Shown here one piece after another: positions 1 to 9,752 of a stretch of 38,370 bases of DNA. The DNA is taken from the NCBI GenBank assembly GCA_024642365.1, contig JAHEBE010000004.1:1-38370 (forward strand), in the 5' to 3' direction. Within the stretch, counting starts at the first letter, position 1. Every line of letters starts with the position of its first letter. Both the position numbers and the translations under genes were made by a program. The notes below the pieces were generated by a model. It made no database searches and was not told the origin of the DNA. It was given only the letters and a program-made list of their open reading frames with translations. This DNA comes from Algoriphagus sp. (GTDB lineage Bacteria; Bacteroidota; Bacteroidia; Cytophagales; Cyclobacteriaceae).

Positions 1-2
1 CG

Positions 3-1838
3 GATGTACTTTTGGCAGCAAGCTGGGAGAGATTCCGTCAAGCACATGATTTTATCGGGAATGGAAAAGGATCAACCATCTGGCGATCAGAGGACGGAGG
101 GAATAGTTGGAAGAAAGCTGTTGAAGGATTTCCAACAGATGAATTTGTCGGAAGAATTGGATTTGATTTCAGCCAAAGTAACCCGGAAGTAGTCTATGCG
201 CTACTTGACAACCAGGCAAAGTCAGATAAAGAACCAGAGGCTCCAAGACAAAGAGGTCCTAAACCCGATGAAAATGCTTTGAAATTTGAAGATTTCAAAA
301 GTATGCCCACAGCAGAAGCATTGGCTTTAGAAGATAAAAGATTAGAAACCTTTCTACGGTCAAATCGATTTGCTACAATTTACACTTCAAAAGAAGTAAA
401 GCGATTGCTGGAAACTGGGAAAATCACTCCTCTTCAAATCGCTAATTACAATGGTGAAGCCGCTGATCCCAATGCTGCAATGTTTGACGGGGCTGTGATC
501 GGAGCAGAAATTTATCGCTCAGAAAATGCAGGAAAATCTTGGAATAAAGTTTCCGAATCTGATATCAGCCGACTTTACAATTCTTATGGGTATTATTTTG
601 GAGAAATTAGAGTGAACACCGAAAATGAGGATGAAATCTTCGTCTTAGGAGTCCCTTTACTTGTATCTCGTGACGGAGGAAAGAACTTCGCAAGAACCGA
701 CTCAGTAGGAAGACCGCACTCGGATCATCAATCCATGTGGATTAATCCAAAAGATGGAAAACACATCCTGTTGGGAAATGATGGAGGACTCTACCGAAGC
801 TACGGAGGTGGAGCGATTTGGGATCACCTGAATACTCAGATGCCGATCTCACAATTCTATTCCATCATGGTGGACAATGCCAGTCCATATAACATCTATG
901 GAGGAATGCAAGATAATGGCGTTTGGTACGGCAGTTCTAAAAATGATCCCGCTGATCCTTGGTCCCCATTGATGGGTGGTGACGGTATGGTCGTAGCCGT
1001 GGATACCCGAGACAATAACATCGTCTATACAGGCTCACAGTTTGGAAGTTACTTCCGGATCGACAAGACCACAGGTCAACGAAAATATATTACTCCGGGG
1101 CATGAGATCGGAACTGCACCAAATCGCTATAACTGGAGAACTCCAGCCGAACTAAGCTATCACAATCAGGATATTGTCTACATGGCTTCTCAGTATGTAT
1201 ACCAAAGCATGGATCAAGGCAATACCTGGAAGCGGATCTCGCCAGACTTAACAAAAAATCAAAAGAGTGGAAATGTTCCTTATGCTACACTTGCTGTAGT
1301 CGAAGAGTCTCCTTTAGAATTTGGGACTATTTATGCCGGTTCGGATGACGGAAATGTTTGGATCACACGAAATAATGGTGGAAACTGGACCAGTTTAAAT
1401 GCAGGTTTACCTGCAGACCGATGGGTAAGTAGCATAGCGCCATCAAATTACCAGGAAGGATTAGTCTATGTGACGCTAAATGGCTACCGATTAGATGAGT
1501 TCAACACCTATGTATACAAAAGCAGCGATTATGGGAAAACTTGGACAGCGATCAAAGGAAACCTTCCTGAGGAATCCACAAACATTGTTGTAGAAGACAA
1601 AGTAAATCCTTCCATTTTGTATTTGGGTACAGATCATGGATTGTATGTAACCATGGATGGAGGAAATAACTGGAATCTTTTCCAAGGAGAAATTCCAAAC
1701 GTTGCCATCTACGATATGGTTATTCAGGAGCGTGAAAATGAGCTAGTCATTGGTACCCATGGACGAAGTGTTTATGTAGTTGATCTTGACCAAATCCACA
1801 AACTGGCTAAACCAGAACAAGCGGTAATGGAAAACTAA
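3..1838 (+). CDS. Sortilin/VPS10-like BNR-repeat glycosyl hydrolase-type protein, 5'-truncated by the window edge
   Basis: ORF is open to the left edge (reads DVLLAASWERF... in frame from nt 3). Repeated S-x-D-x-G-x-x-W Asp-box/BNR motifs (SEDGGNSWKK, SENAGKSWNK, SMDQGNTWKR, TRNNGGNWTS, SSDYGKTWTA, TMDGGNNWNL). Confidence 0.85.
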   Translation, partial: DVLLAASWERFRQAHDFIGNGKGSTIWRSEDGGNSWKKAVEGFPTDEFVGRIGFDFSQSNPEVVYALLDNQAKSDKEPEAPRQRGPKPDENALKFEDFKSMPTAEALALEDKRLETFLRSNRFATIYTSKEVKRLLETGKITPLQIANYNGEAADPNAAMFDGAVIGAEIYRSENAGKSWNKVSESDISRLYNSYGYYFGEIRVNTENEDEIFVLGVPLLVSRDGGKNFARTDSVGRPHSDHQSMWINPKDGKHILLGNDGGLYRSYGGGAIWDHLNTQMPISQFYSIMVDNASPYNIYGGMQDNGVWYGSSKNDPADPWSPLMGGDGMVVAVDTRDNNIVYTGSQFGSYFRIDKTTGQRKYITPGHEIGTAPNRYNWRTPAELSYHNQDIVYMASQYVYQSMDQGNTWKRISPDLTKNQKSGNVPYATLAVVEESPLEFGTIYAGSDDGNVWITRNNGGNWTSLNAGLPADRWVSSIAPSNYQEGLVYVTLNGYRLDEFNTYVYKSSDYGKTWTAIKGNLPEESTNIVVEDKVNPSILYLGTDHGLYVTMDGGNNWNLFQGEIPNVAIYDMVIQERENELVIGTHGRSVYVVDLDQIHKLAKPEQAVMEN

Positions 1839-1855
1839 AAGAGAATAAATAAAGA

Positions 1856-1890
1856 GGCCCTTCGGAAAAAATCCGAAGGGCCATTTTTTT
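1856..1890. terminator. Bidirectional intrinsic terminator between convergent genes
   Basis: GGCCCTTCGGA-aaaaa-TCCGAAGGGCC followed by a T run; A-rich on the other side. Confidence 0.85.
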
Positions 1891-1898
1891 ATAGGGGA

Positions 1899-2501
1899 TT
1901 AAAACAACTTAAATCCTGCTGAAAGCACAAATTGATTGATCCGCTGATCGGTACTTAGCCCAGCAATACTTTCCGTGATAGTGGATAGTGAACTTTCATA
2001 CTTGGCATCTATAATAAGATTTCCAATATCTAATCCGATTCCGGCTTGGTAGCCAAGTGTAGCTTTTTTATAATCCACATTTTTTATGGTGTTTGTGGCA
2101 TCATTCAAGTCGGAATTAATATCAATACTAGCGATAGGGCCTGCCTGTAGCCTAAAGAAGTTAAAGAGCTTCAATCCCAACATAACAGGGATATCTAAGC
2201 GATTGAAATCTTGTGTGAAAGTATTATTTCCTGAACCTCCTCCCGGCTGCGGACTATTGATCTGAAAAGTACCATTGGTTTTCGTGTAAAGAACCTCAGG
2301 TTGCATAAAAAACCCACCGAAGGACAACCTCGTGAAGAGTCCAACATGATAACCAGTCTGTGCATCTCCGGGTATAAAATTATCTTTTTCAAAATCCACT
2401 TTGGTTGAGGAAATACCAAACTTGGGACCGAAAGCAAATTCCTGAGCAGAAAGATTAGAAAACAAGCCTACTAAAAAGAGGGATAAGAGTATTTTTTTCA
2501 T
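1899..2501 (-). CDS. Outer membrane beta-barrel (porin family, PorT-like) protein
   Basis: Signal peptide MKKILLSLFLVGLFSNLSAQ, alternating beta-strand pattern, C-terminal ...VLSAGFKLF. Confidence 0.8.
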   Translation of the reverse strand: MKKILLSLFLVGLFSNLSAQEFAFGPKFGISSTKVDFEKDNFIPGDAQTGYHVGLFTRLSFGGFFMQPEVLYTKTNGTFQINSPQPGGGSGNNTFTQDFNRLDIPVMLGLKLFNFFRLQAGPIASIDINSDLNDATNTIKNVDYKKATLGYQAGIGLDIGNLIIDAKYESSLSTITESIAGLSTDQRINQFVLSAGFKLF

Positions 2502-2578
2502 GGTAGCAAATTGTTGGTCTGGTTATACTAACGAAAACCATTCCCAAAAATTTAACAATTCACTTGCCAAAAAACAGA

Positions 2579-2950
2579 TTAGTTTAGATGCTTTGTTGCT
2601 TTTTCTTTTGCCAGGTCATATAAATCCCAAAAGTCCATAGGTTTTGGGACGAGCACATCAAACTTTTCTCGACTACTATTTCTGTAATATTCTACATCGC
2701 CAGACGTAAATCCTATGATCGGGATTTTGCAGCAATTGTCTCTGCGTTTAATTTCAGCTAATAATTCCAATCCATCCATTTGCGGCATCACGATGTCGGT
2801 CAAAATAATATGGAAATCGGAATTATCTTCCAAAGCATGTAAAGCCTCAAAGCCATTTTTGGCCAAGACCACATCATCTGCCGCATTCTCAAAAATTTTC
2901 TTGAGAATCAGCAAATGAATCGAATCATCATCTACTACAAGTACGCGCAT
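2579..2950 (-). CDS. Single-domain response regulator (CheY-like receiver)
   Basis: MRVLVVDDDSIHLLILKKIF, phospho-Asp in ILTDIVMPQMDGLELL, conserved T/S and K (PIIGFTSGD, VPKPMDF). Confidence 0.9.
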   Translation of the reverse strand: MRVLVVDDDSIHLLILKKIFENAADDVVLAKNGFEALHALEDNSDFHIILTDIVMPQMDGLELLAEIKRRDNCCKIPIIGFTSGDVEYYRNSSREKFDVLVPKPMDFWDLYDLAKEKATKHLN

Positions 2951-3033
2951 TGATATTGGTTTGGGTGACTAATAAATGCTATGGAATTTGGTGAAAAAGC
3001 GTGACTTCGCAAAACTTATAGGATTCAAATCAC

Positions 3034-3063
3034 AAAAAAAGGGGGCGAATTGCCCCCTTTTTT
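3034..3063 (-). terminator. Intrinsic terminator of the SNF transporter gene
   Basis: AAAAAAAGGGGGC-gaatt-GCCCCCTTTTTT just downstream of the minus-strand stop. Confidence 0.85.
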
Positions 3064-3081
3064 ATGAATGGTAAGATTGGA

Positions 3082-4467
3082 TTAAGCTGCTTGAGGGGCA
3101 CCAAAAATTCCAATCATATTTAAAATCAACAGGATAATTACAATTGGACAAACATATTTAATAAAGAATATCCAACCTGATCTAAACGGTCCTTTGAAAG
3201 AAGGGGCTCCAGAAGCCAATTCATCCGCATAATCTGAAATCTTTTGCGCCCAACCTGTATACAATGCAAGCATCAAACAGATCACGATCACTGCGAACGT
3301 ACCAAAGATAAAGTCCATTATCCCGAAGAAACCTACAAGTTCGTTACTCAAGAAAGTAAAGCTTAAATCAGCAAAGAAATTGCCTTCAATCGCTGAAAGA
3401 GCAGAAGGAACAGAGAGAATCATTGCGGCAATACCAATTACCCACGTTGCTTTTTTTCTACCCCACTTTCTGTCATCAATCAAATAAGCAACTGGCACTT
3501 CCAACATCGATATCGTGGATGTCAAGGCTGCTACCATCAATAGAATAAAGAAAAGTCCTCCGATAATATTTCCTCCTGGCATCGCATCGAATACTTTAGG
3601 AAGCACGTCAAACACCAATGCTGGGCCTGCTGCAGGATCTTTACCTGGTAGTAGTGCGAATAAAGCCGGGAACACCATTAATCCACCTAGAAGCGCGACA
3701 GCGGTATCCATTCCTGCGATCCAACTTGATGCTTGAACAATGTTGGATTTTTTATCCAAATAAGATCCAAAAGTGATCATTAGACCCCAACCAACAGACA
3801 TCGAGAAAAAGGCTTGTCCCAATGCTTGAAGAATAACTGAACTGTTGATTTTAGAAAAATCAGGCGTTAAATAATAGTCGATTCCAGCTTGAGCACCTTC
3901 CAAAGTCACCGATCTACCAGCAATGAAAATGATGATGATAAATAACACAGGCATCAAGAATTTAGAGGCCTTTTCAATTCCTCCAGAAACTCCACCTAAT
4001 ACAATTAGGATAGTCATCAAAATAAATAACCAGGTCAATGGGATCACATACATTGGGGTTTCTTGGAAAACCTCAAAATCAACCGGGATATTGATGATTT
4101 CAGTAACGATGTAACCTACAGTCCAACCAGCAATCACTGAGTAATAGCTGAAAACAAAAAAGCAGACCATCACACAAAGGACGCCTGCTAGTTGCCAAAA
4201 TTTATTTCCTCCTGTATCTCTAATCGCTCCAATCGGGTTTTTTCTTGACCTTCTTCCGAGTGCGATCTCATTGAAAAGAAGTGGTAGACCAATTAATAAA
4301 ACGCAAAGCACGTAAACAAAAACGAAAGCACCGCCTCCATTCTCACCTACGAGGTATGGGAATCTCCATATATTTCCGAGACCTACGGCCGAACCTGCCG
4401 CGGCCATAATAAAACCGAGACTAGAGCCAAATTGACCTCTTTCTTCGGGATTTGCACTTACTGCCAT
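3082..4467 (-). CDS. Sodium-dependent transporter, neurotransmitter:sodium symporter (SNF) family
   Basis: FIMAAAGSAVGLGNIWRFPYLVGENGGGAFVFVYVLCVLLIGLPLL is the hallmark NSS TM1-TM2 sequence; polytopic. Confidence 0.95.
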   Translation of the reverse strand: MAVSANPEERGQFGSSLGFIMAAAGSAVGLGNIWRFPYLVGENGGGAFVFVYVLCVLLIGLPLLFNEIALGRRSRKNPIGAIRDTGGNKFWQLAGVLCVMVCFFVFSYYSVIAGWTVGYIVTEIINIPVDFEVFQETPMYVIPLTWLFILMTILIVLGGVSGGIEKASKFLMPVLFIIIIFIAGRSVTLEGAQAGIDYYLTPDFSKINSSVILQALGQAFFSMSVGWGLMITFGSYLDKKSNIVQASSWIAGMDTAVALLGGLMVFPALFALLPGKDPAAGPALVFDVLPKVFDAMPGGNIIGGLFFILLMVAALTSTISMLEVPVAYLIDDRKWGRKKATWVIGIAAMILSVPSALSAIEGNFFADLSFTFLSNELVGFFGIMDFIFGTFAVIVICLMLALYTGWAQKISDYADELASGAPSFKGPFRSGWIFFIKYVCPIVIILLILNMIGIFGAPQAA

Positions 4468-4506
4468 AGAATATGATTAAAGTTTGGTTTGGGGATTAAC
4501 TGCTTT

Positions 4507-5442
4507 TTATAAGCCTGCTAAGTTAATTTGTTTTGCTAAAATACCAATTGCAGCCTCGAAAGATTTAGGTTCAAATCCAAGCTGTTTTCGGGCTTTTTCT
4601 ATTTTAAAGCCTGTCCGCAGTGGTCTTTTCGCCGGCTGAGTAAACGTACTGGAGTCCGCCCGATTGATCAGACTTTTATCTAACTGAAAAAAGTCAGCCG
4701 TCAAATGAGCCATTTCGAAAGGAGTCAAAAAATCCTCTCCTGAAATATTAAAAACACCTTCAGCTTCTTGTTGCGCAATGAGAATACAGCCGGTAGCGAG
4801 ATCCTCAGCAAGAGTTGGAGTCCGGAATTGATCATCTACCACTTGGATCTGTTTACCTGACTCCAAAGAGGCTTTTACCCAAAGGATAATGTTGGTTCGG
4901 CTCATATCATGCGCAATTCCAAAAACCAAAACAGTGCGGGCAATAGCCCATTTAGTATTGGAATTCATGACCATCTGCTCTCCAATCAATTTGGTTTCGC
5001 CATAATAATTAACAGGTGAAGCTTTCTCCTCTTCATCCAGCGGTCCTTTTTCACCTGAGAAAATAAAATCTGTGGAAACAAATATAAAATGAGCTTGAAC
5101 TGCCTCCGCTGACTCAACCAAATAGCGGGTGGCATTCACATTGACATCAAAACAGTCCTCTTGATTTTGCTCGCATTGATCTACATTAGTCATGGCTGCG
5201 CCATGAATTATTACATCAGGCTTGATTTCCCCAATGACTTGGTGGACTTGGTCGCGATTGGTAATTTCTAGGGAGACATAGTTAAACCCATCGCCGGGCA
5301 AGCGAGATTCTCCTTTACCGCTAGCAAAGACCTCAAAGTCACCGATTGAAACTAATTGGCTGACTAGTTTTTGACCTAAAAGCCCATTAGCTCCTGTGAT
5401 GAATATTTTCTTCTTACTTGAGTGCTGGATAGGTATAGCCAT
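4507..5442 (-). CDS. SDR / RmlD-like NAD-dependent sugar-nucleotide reductase
   Basis: Rossmann motif FITGANGLLGQKLV, YYGETKLIGE (YxxxK), VDDQFRTPT. The start in the ORF track (5478) runs deep into the upstream gene; the ATG at 5442 (MAIPIQHSSKKK) is preferred. Confidence 0.85.
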   Translation of the reverse strand: MAIPIQHSSKKKIFITGANGLLGQKLVSQLVSIGDFEVFASGKGESRLPGDGFNYVSLEITNRDQVHQVIGEIKPDVIIHGAAMTNVDQCEQNQEDCFDVNVNATRYLVESAEAVQAHFIFVSTDFIFSGEKGPLDEEEKASPVNYYGETKLIGEQMVMNSNTKWAIARTVLVFGIAHDMSRTNIILWVKASLESGKQIQVVDDQFRTPTLAEDLATGCILIAQQEAEGVFNISGEDFLTPFEMAHLTADFFQLDKSLINRADSSTFTQPAKRPLRTGFKIEKARKQLGFEPKSFEAAIGILAKQINLAGL

Positions 5443-6259
5443 AGTCTTTTTCAATTTTTTTCCTGGAAAGCTTTTCAACTTTCACTTTCATATAAATCGG
5501 GCTAAGTGGTTTATCGCGTTGGCCGGTCTCTACTTTCGAGATTTCTTCTGCGATTTCCAAACCGGAAATCACTTCCCCAAACACAGTATATTCTTTATCA
5601 AGATGTGGCGTACCACCAATGCTCGTGTACACTGCTATCTCCTCTGGGGTAAATTCTTTAGACAAATTCAGATTCAAAGACTTTTCAATCTCCTCCCGCT
5701 TCGAAACAACAAGCATTGTGAGGCTATCATACTTCTGCTCATTGTATAAGCGTGTATATTCATTCCGCAATTCCTCTTGACTTCCTATTTGAACGTATTG
5801 CATAAATGCGGATTGCAGTTTTTCCATATCTGCCAATAGCTCCTTTTCCTCGTACACTTTCCCAATTACAATATAAAATTGAGAGCCATTGGATCGTCTT
5901 AAAGGGTTTACACTATCGGGCTGTCTTGCAGCTGCAATCATCCCTTTTCGGTGAAAATGATTAGGATTGATTTCTGCTTCAATCGTAGGCCATTCAGCGG
6001 GAGGAAGCTCCTCTTTAGTAAACACATCCCCACCTTGAACCATAAAATTTTTCATCACTCGGTGAAATTGAGTGGAATCAAATCTTCCCTCTTCTGCCAA
6101 TTTTATAAAATTGGATTTGTGGGCAGGAGTATCGTCAAATAAAATTGCTTTGATTTCTCCTTGAGGAGTAGTGATTGTCACCAAATAATCCTTTTGCCCT
6201 GAGCAAGCAAAAGAGATTGAAAAAAGAAAAAGAATCAGACTGTTTTTAAGCTTCTTCAT
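5414..6259 (-). CDS. Cyclophilin-type peptidyl-prolyl cis-trans isomerase, lipoprotein
   Basis: Lipobox-like SFACSG; FHRVMKNFMVQGGD, GSQFYIVIG, VFGEVISGLEIAEEI are cyclophilin motifs. Confidence 0.92.
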   Translation of the reverse strand: MKKLKNSLILFLFSISFACSGQKDYLVTITTPQGEIKAILFDDTPAHKSNFIKLAEEGRFDSTQFHRVMKNFMVQGGDVFTKEELPPAEWPTIEAEINPNHFHRKGMIAAARQPDSVNPLRRSNGSQFYIVIGKVYEEKELLADMEKLQSAFMQYVQIGSQEELRNEYTRLYNEQKYDSLTMLVVSKREEIEKSLNLNLSKEFTPEEIAVYTSIGGTPHLDKEYTVFGEVISGLEIAEEISKVETGQRDKPLSPIYMKVKVEKLSRKKIEKDYGYTYPALK

Positions 6260-7194
6260 TACTGCAATTGATTTTTTATAGCTGCTAAAATTTCTTTTCC
6301 ACCTGCATTTAACACTTTGGCCGCTAATTCTTCTCCCAAAGATTCAGGACTAGAAATAGCTCCATTTACTTGAAAGGTGATACGTTTTTCCCCATCCAGA
6401 CTGACTATCCCCCCAGTTAGGCTGAGCTCTTTACCTGAAATTTGTGCCAAAGCAAAAACAGGAATACTACAGCCACCCTCTAAAACTCGAAGGTAAGCAC
6501 GTTCTGCCTTGAGCTTTTGTCCAGTAGAGTAGTCATTACATGCTGCTGAAATTTTGGCTTTCAAGATTGAGTCCAGTTGACTGGAGACTTCGATTGCTAC
6601 CGAACCTTGGCCGACTGCTGGTGTGAATTCATCCAAACTAAGCTCTTCCACTATCAGATTATCGTAGCCCATACGGTGGGCACCAGCATAAGCCAATAGC
6701 AGGCCATCAAAACCCAATTCCTCCATTTTTCGAATTCGGGTTTGAAGATTTCCACGAACCTCCACTGTTTTCACGTGAGGGTAAAAATGTTTGAGTGTAG
6801 CAACTCTTCGTGTCGAGGAAGTTCCCAAAACAATTGATCTGCTTTTATTCTGAAGGGTTAAACTTTTGTCATGAGAGACTAGTACATCATTTTCCTTTTC
6901 TCGAGTCGTGAAGGCTATGATTTCAAATCCTTCCGGAAGAGTTGACTGCATGTCTTTTGCACTGTGCACAGCGATATCTATTCTACCATCTGTCAATTGG
7001 TCTTCCAACTCCTGTGTGAAAACGCCCTTGCTCCCAATTTTTGAAATTGATACATCCAGAATCTGATCCCCTTTAGTATCTATTTCAATAATTTCTGTTT
7101 TTAATCCAGCTTTTTGAAGGAGTTCCTCCACATAATAGGCTTGCCAAAGCGCGAGCTTACTACCTCTTGTACCGATTTTAATGGGTTGACTCAT
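6259..7194 (-). CDS. hemC: Hydroxymethylbilane synthase (porphobilinogen deaminase)
   Basis: IGTRGSKLALWQA, AVHSAKDMQSTLPEG, LGTSSTRRVA, EVRGNLQTRIRK, and cofactor Cys in LEGGCSIPV. Confidence 0.97.
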   Translation of the reverse strand: MSQPIKIGTRGSKLALWQAYYVEELLQKAGLKTEIIEIDTKGDQILDVSISKIGSKGVFTQELEDQLTDGRIDIAVHSAKDMQSTLPEGFEIIAFTTREKENDVLVSHDKSLTLQNKSRSIVLGTSSTRRVATLKHFYPHVKTVEVRGNLQTRIRKMEELGFDGLLLAYAGAHRMGYDNLIVEELSLDEFTPAVGQGSVAIEVSSQLDSILKAKISAACNDYSTGQKLKAERAYLRVLEGGCSIPVFALAQISGKELSLTGGIVSLDGEKRITFQVNGAISSPESLGEELAAKVLNAGGKEILAAIKNQLQ

Positions 7195-8099
7195 TAGGAA
7201 AAAGTTCTTTTTACACGCTTCTTCTTCACGCCTTCTTCAATAAAACGTATGATTTCTCCCGCAATATTTACTCCAGTTGCTTTTTCTATTCCTTCTAATC
7301 CCGGAGAGCTATTCACCTCAAGAATTAAAGGGCCACGAGCAGACTGGAGCATATCCACCCCTGCCACATCTAGGCCTAGCGCTTTTGCAGCTAATAATGC
7401 TGCTTGCTTTTCAACCCGACTTAGTTTAATAATCGTAGCTTTTCCTCCACGGTGAAGATTTGAACGAAATTCCCCTTCTGCTCCTTGTCTCTTCATAGCT
7501 CCTACCACTTTCCCATTCACTACAAAAGCTCTAATATCAGCCCCTTTCGCTTCTTTAATAAATTCTTGGATGATAATCCTCGCTTTCAATCCATGAAATG
7601 CTTCAATTACAGATTGGCTTGCCTTCTTTGTTTCCGCTAAAACCACTCCTAATCCTTGGGTTCCTTCCAACAATTTGATGATTAATGGTGCACCGCCGAC
7701 ATGCTCAATGATCTGCTTTTCTCCACCTTTGGAAAAGTTTGTAAAAGCAGTTTTTGGCATTCCTAAACCCGCACTCGAAAGGATTTGAAGACTTCTCAGT
7801 TTATCTCGGCTTTTTACAATTGCTTCCGAATTCACCGCCGAAAAGGTGTTCATTAATTCAAATTGACGGACCACAGCTGTGCCATAAAAAGTCACCGAAG
7901 CTCCAATTCTGGGAATTATCGCATCGACATTGGAAAGCTTCACTCCTTTGTAAAATATGGTAGGACCATCTTGCTCGAGAACCAAATCACAAATACTATG
8001 ATCTACTATCAAAGCTTCATGCCCAGCAGCCTGAATGGCTTGATACAGTCGCCTGGTTGAATAAAGATTCGGGTTTCGGGATAATATGGCAATTCTCAT
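7194..8099 (-). CDS. rimK: RimK-type alpha-L-glutamate ligase (ribosomal protein S6 modification)
   Basis: ATP-grasp protein with [67 protein letters not shown], closely resembling E. coli RimK. Confidence 0.95.
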   Translation of the reverse strand: MRIAILSRNPNLYSTRRLYQAIQAAGHEALIVDHSICDLVLEQDGPTIFYKGVKLSNVDAIIPRIGASVTFYGTAVVRQFELMNTFSAVNSEAIVKSRDKLRSLQILSSAGLGMPKTAFTNFSKGGEKQIIEHVGGAPLIIKLLEGTQGLGVVLAETKKASQSVIEAFHGLKARIIIQEFIKEAKGADIRAFVVNGKVVGAMKRQGAEGEFRSNLHRGGKATIIKLSRVEKQAALLAAKALGLDVAGVDMLQSARGPLILEVNSSPGLEGIEKATGVNIAGEIIRFIEEGVKKKRVKRTFS

Positions 8100-8148
8100 A
8101 ATGTTCTAGTTGGGTTTGAATAGGAATTTACATCGAAATAGATGCCGC

Positions 8149-8589
8149 TTATATTTTTATTCGGAAAGGTTTTGCCAGATTGACTTTGTCAACATCTACC
8201 AAAAACCTTTTCTTGAGAGTTTTTCGACCTAACAGGATTGAATTTCTCATACTTGAACGATCCGATAAGGTGAATTCAGAAATAAATTCTTCTCCAGCTA
8301 TTCGGATTGTTGTTTGGATCATGTATCTGTATTCTGCGCTTCCAAAGGAGTTTTTCACTTTTTTGGCTGAGAAATTTTCGAAGGATAACCATTTTCCAGT
8401 AAAGCTTTCATGTCCTTCCATGAGTACTTGAAAGCTTAAAATTGACTTACCGTCTATTTCCTTTACTTGAATATTTTCGGCATGAATACTACTAGTATAT
8501 GCGCCGGTATCCACTTTTGCCCAGACCAAGGTGAGACCAAGTTCTGGCAGCGCGATTTTTTCTTTTCGTCCAATGATTTTTTTATCCAT
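8149..8589 (-). CDS. RimK-associated retropepsin-like aspartic/ATP-dependent zinc protease (RimB-like)
   Basis: KVDTGAYTSSIHA (D-T-G-A motif), LLGRKTLKKRFLVDV; directly upstream of rimK in the same orientation. Confidence 0.88.
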   Translation of the reverse strand: MDKKIIGRKEKIALPELGLTLVWAKVDTGAYTSSIHAENIQVKEIDGKSILSFQVLMEGHESFTGKWLSFENFSAKKVKNSFGSAEYRYMIQTTIRIAGEEFISEFTLSDRSSMRNSILLGRKTLKKRFLVDVDKVNLAKPFRIKI

Positions 8590-8590
8590 A

Positions 8591-9742
8591 TCAGCTAATC
8601 TTTGACATCAACAGCGAAATATCCATGGATAAATCTGTGAAAATAAATTTCGCATTTCCATTTCGTTCCAAATGGTAATGCGCTTGATTGAATCCTTGGT
8701 AAAGGGATTCGATGTGCTCGCCTTTTAGAATCGTGCTACTTATTTTATTGACGAAATCTAAATCTTCCCCACGGGTTCGAAGTAATTCGTCCAGTCGGGA
8801 ATCTTTCAACAAAATTTCCCGGAGTACATTCATCCCGGTCAAAATGAGGGATTTTTGACCTTCTATATTGTCCTTGTGAAATGCATCTGCTCTTGCAAAT
8901 AAGGCACGAAAATCTGCTTTATAACAATCTAAAAACCACTCACGAATTAATTTGATCTGCTGATCCTCCACTTGGTCCACCAATCGGAGTGCTTCGCGCA
9001 TACTTCCATCGGCGATCATAGCGATTTGGTTTGCGGTAGCCTGGTCTGCTTTACCTTCTGAGACCAGGTGATTCTGAATCTCCTCATCCGAAAATCCCCT
9101 CACCAAAACTTTTTGAGTACGAGAAAGAATCGTAGTAAGAAGTTGTTCTGGATAAGCAGTAATCAGTAAGAATATGGTTTTGGGCTGGGGTTCCTCCAAA
9201 ATTTTCAGGAGCGCATTTGCAGCAGTGGGGTGCAAATATTCAGTCCCCCAGACGAGCATAATTTTATAGCCTCCTTCAAATGCCTTCAAAGAAAGTGTTT
9301 GTATTATTTTTCGTGCAGCACCTTTGGAGATATTCAGTTGCTTTTTTTCAAAACCATTAAATAAAATGAAATCGTGAACATTAGCATAGGGAGTTTCAAT
9401 GGCAAATTTCCTCCAATTAGCAAGCACATTTGATTTGTCATCTTTCCCATCATCGTCTGATGAATCGTCCTCTTTTTTGTTTGTGCTTATTTCAGGAAAC
9501 GCAAAATTCAAGTCAGGCATGACCAGCTTCCCCATCCGTTGGCAGGAAGCACATTTCCCACAGGAATCATCGGGCATCGGAGATTCGCAGAAAAGGTAAG
9601 TACACAAGGCTAATGCCATGGGCAAAGAAGCTGAGCCCTCTGGTCCATGAAACAATAAGGCATGCGCCAAATGGTTGTTTTTGACCGCATTGATCAGATT
9701 TTCTTTGGTATCAGGTAGTCCTGGAATTGCTGCGAATTGCAT
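8591..9742 (-). CDS. holB: DNA polymerase III subunit delta'
   Basis: ALLFHGPEGSASLPMAL, zinc-knuckle-like C-x8-C-x2-C-x2-C (CESPMPDDSCGKCASC), NALLKILEEPQPKTIFLLIT, SRTQKV. Start at 9742 (MQFAAIPGLPDTKENL) preferred over 9796. Confidence 0.92.
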   Translation of the reverse strand: MQFAAIPGLPDTKENLINAVKNNHLAHALLFHGPEGSASLPMALALCTYLFCESPMPDDSCGKCASCQRMGKLVMPDLNFAFPEISTNKKEDDSSDDDGKDDKSNVLANWRKFAIETPYANVHDFILFNGFEKKQLNISKGAARKIIQTLSLKAFEGGYKIMLVWGTEYLHPTAANALLKILEEPQPKTIFLLITAYPEQLLTTILSRTQKVLVRGFSDEEIQNHLVSEGKADQATANQIAMIADGSMREALRLVDQVEDQQIKLIREWFLDCYKADFRALFARADAFHKDNIEGQKSLILTGMNVLREILLKDSRLDELLRTRGEDLDFVNKISSTILKGEHIESLYQGFNQAHYHLERNGNAKFIFTDLSMDISLLMSKIS

Positions 9743-9752
9743 GATTAATTTT

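Noticed and set aside
4-192. 62-aa ORF at the left edge
   Set aside because: Out of frame with the clear BNR-repeat coding sequence covering the same bases.
5396-5749. 117-aa plus-strand ORF
   Set aside because: Antisense to the well-supported PPIase and SDR genes, with no recognisable protein features.
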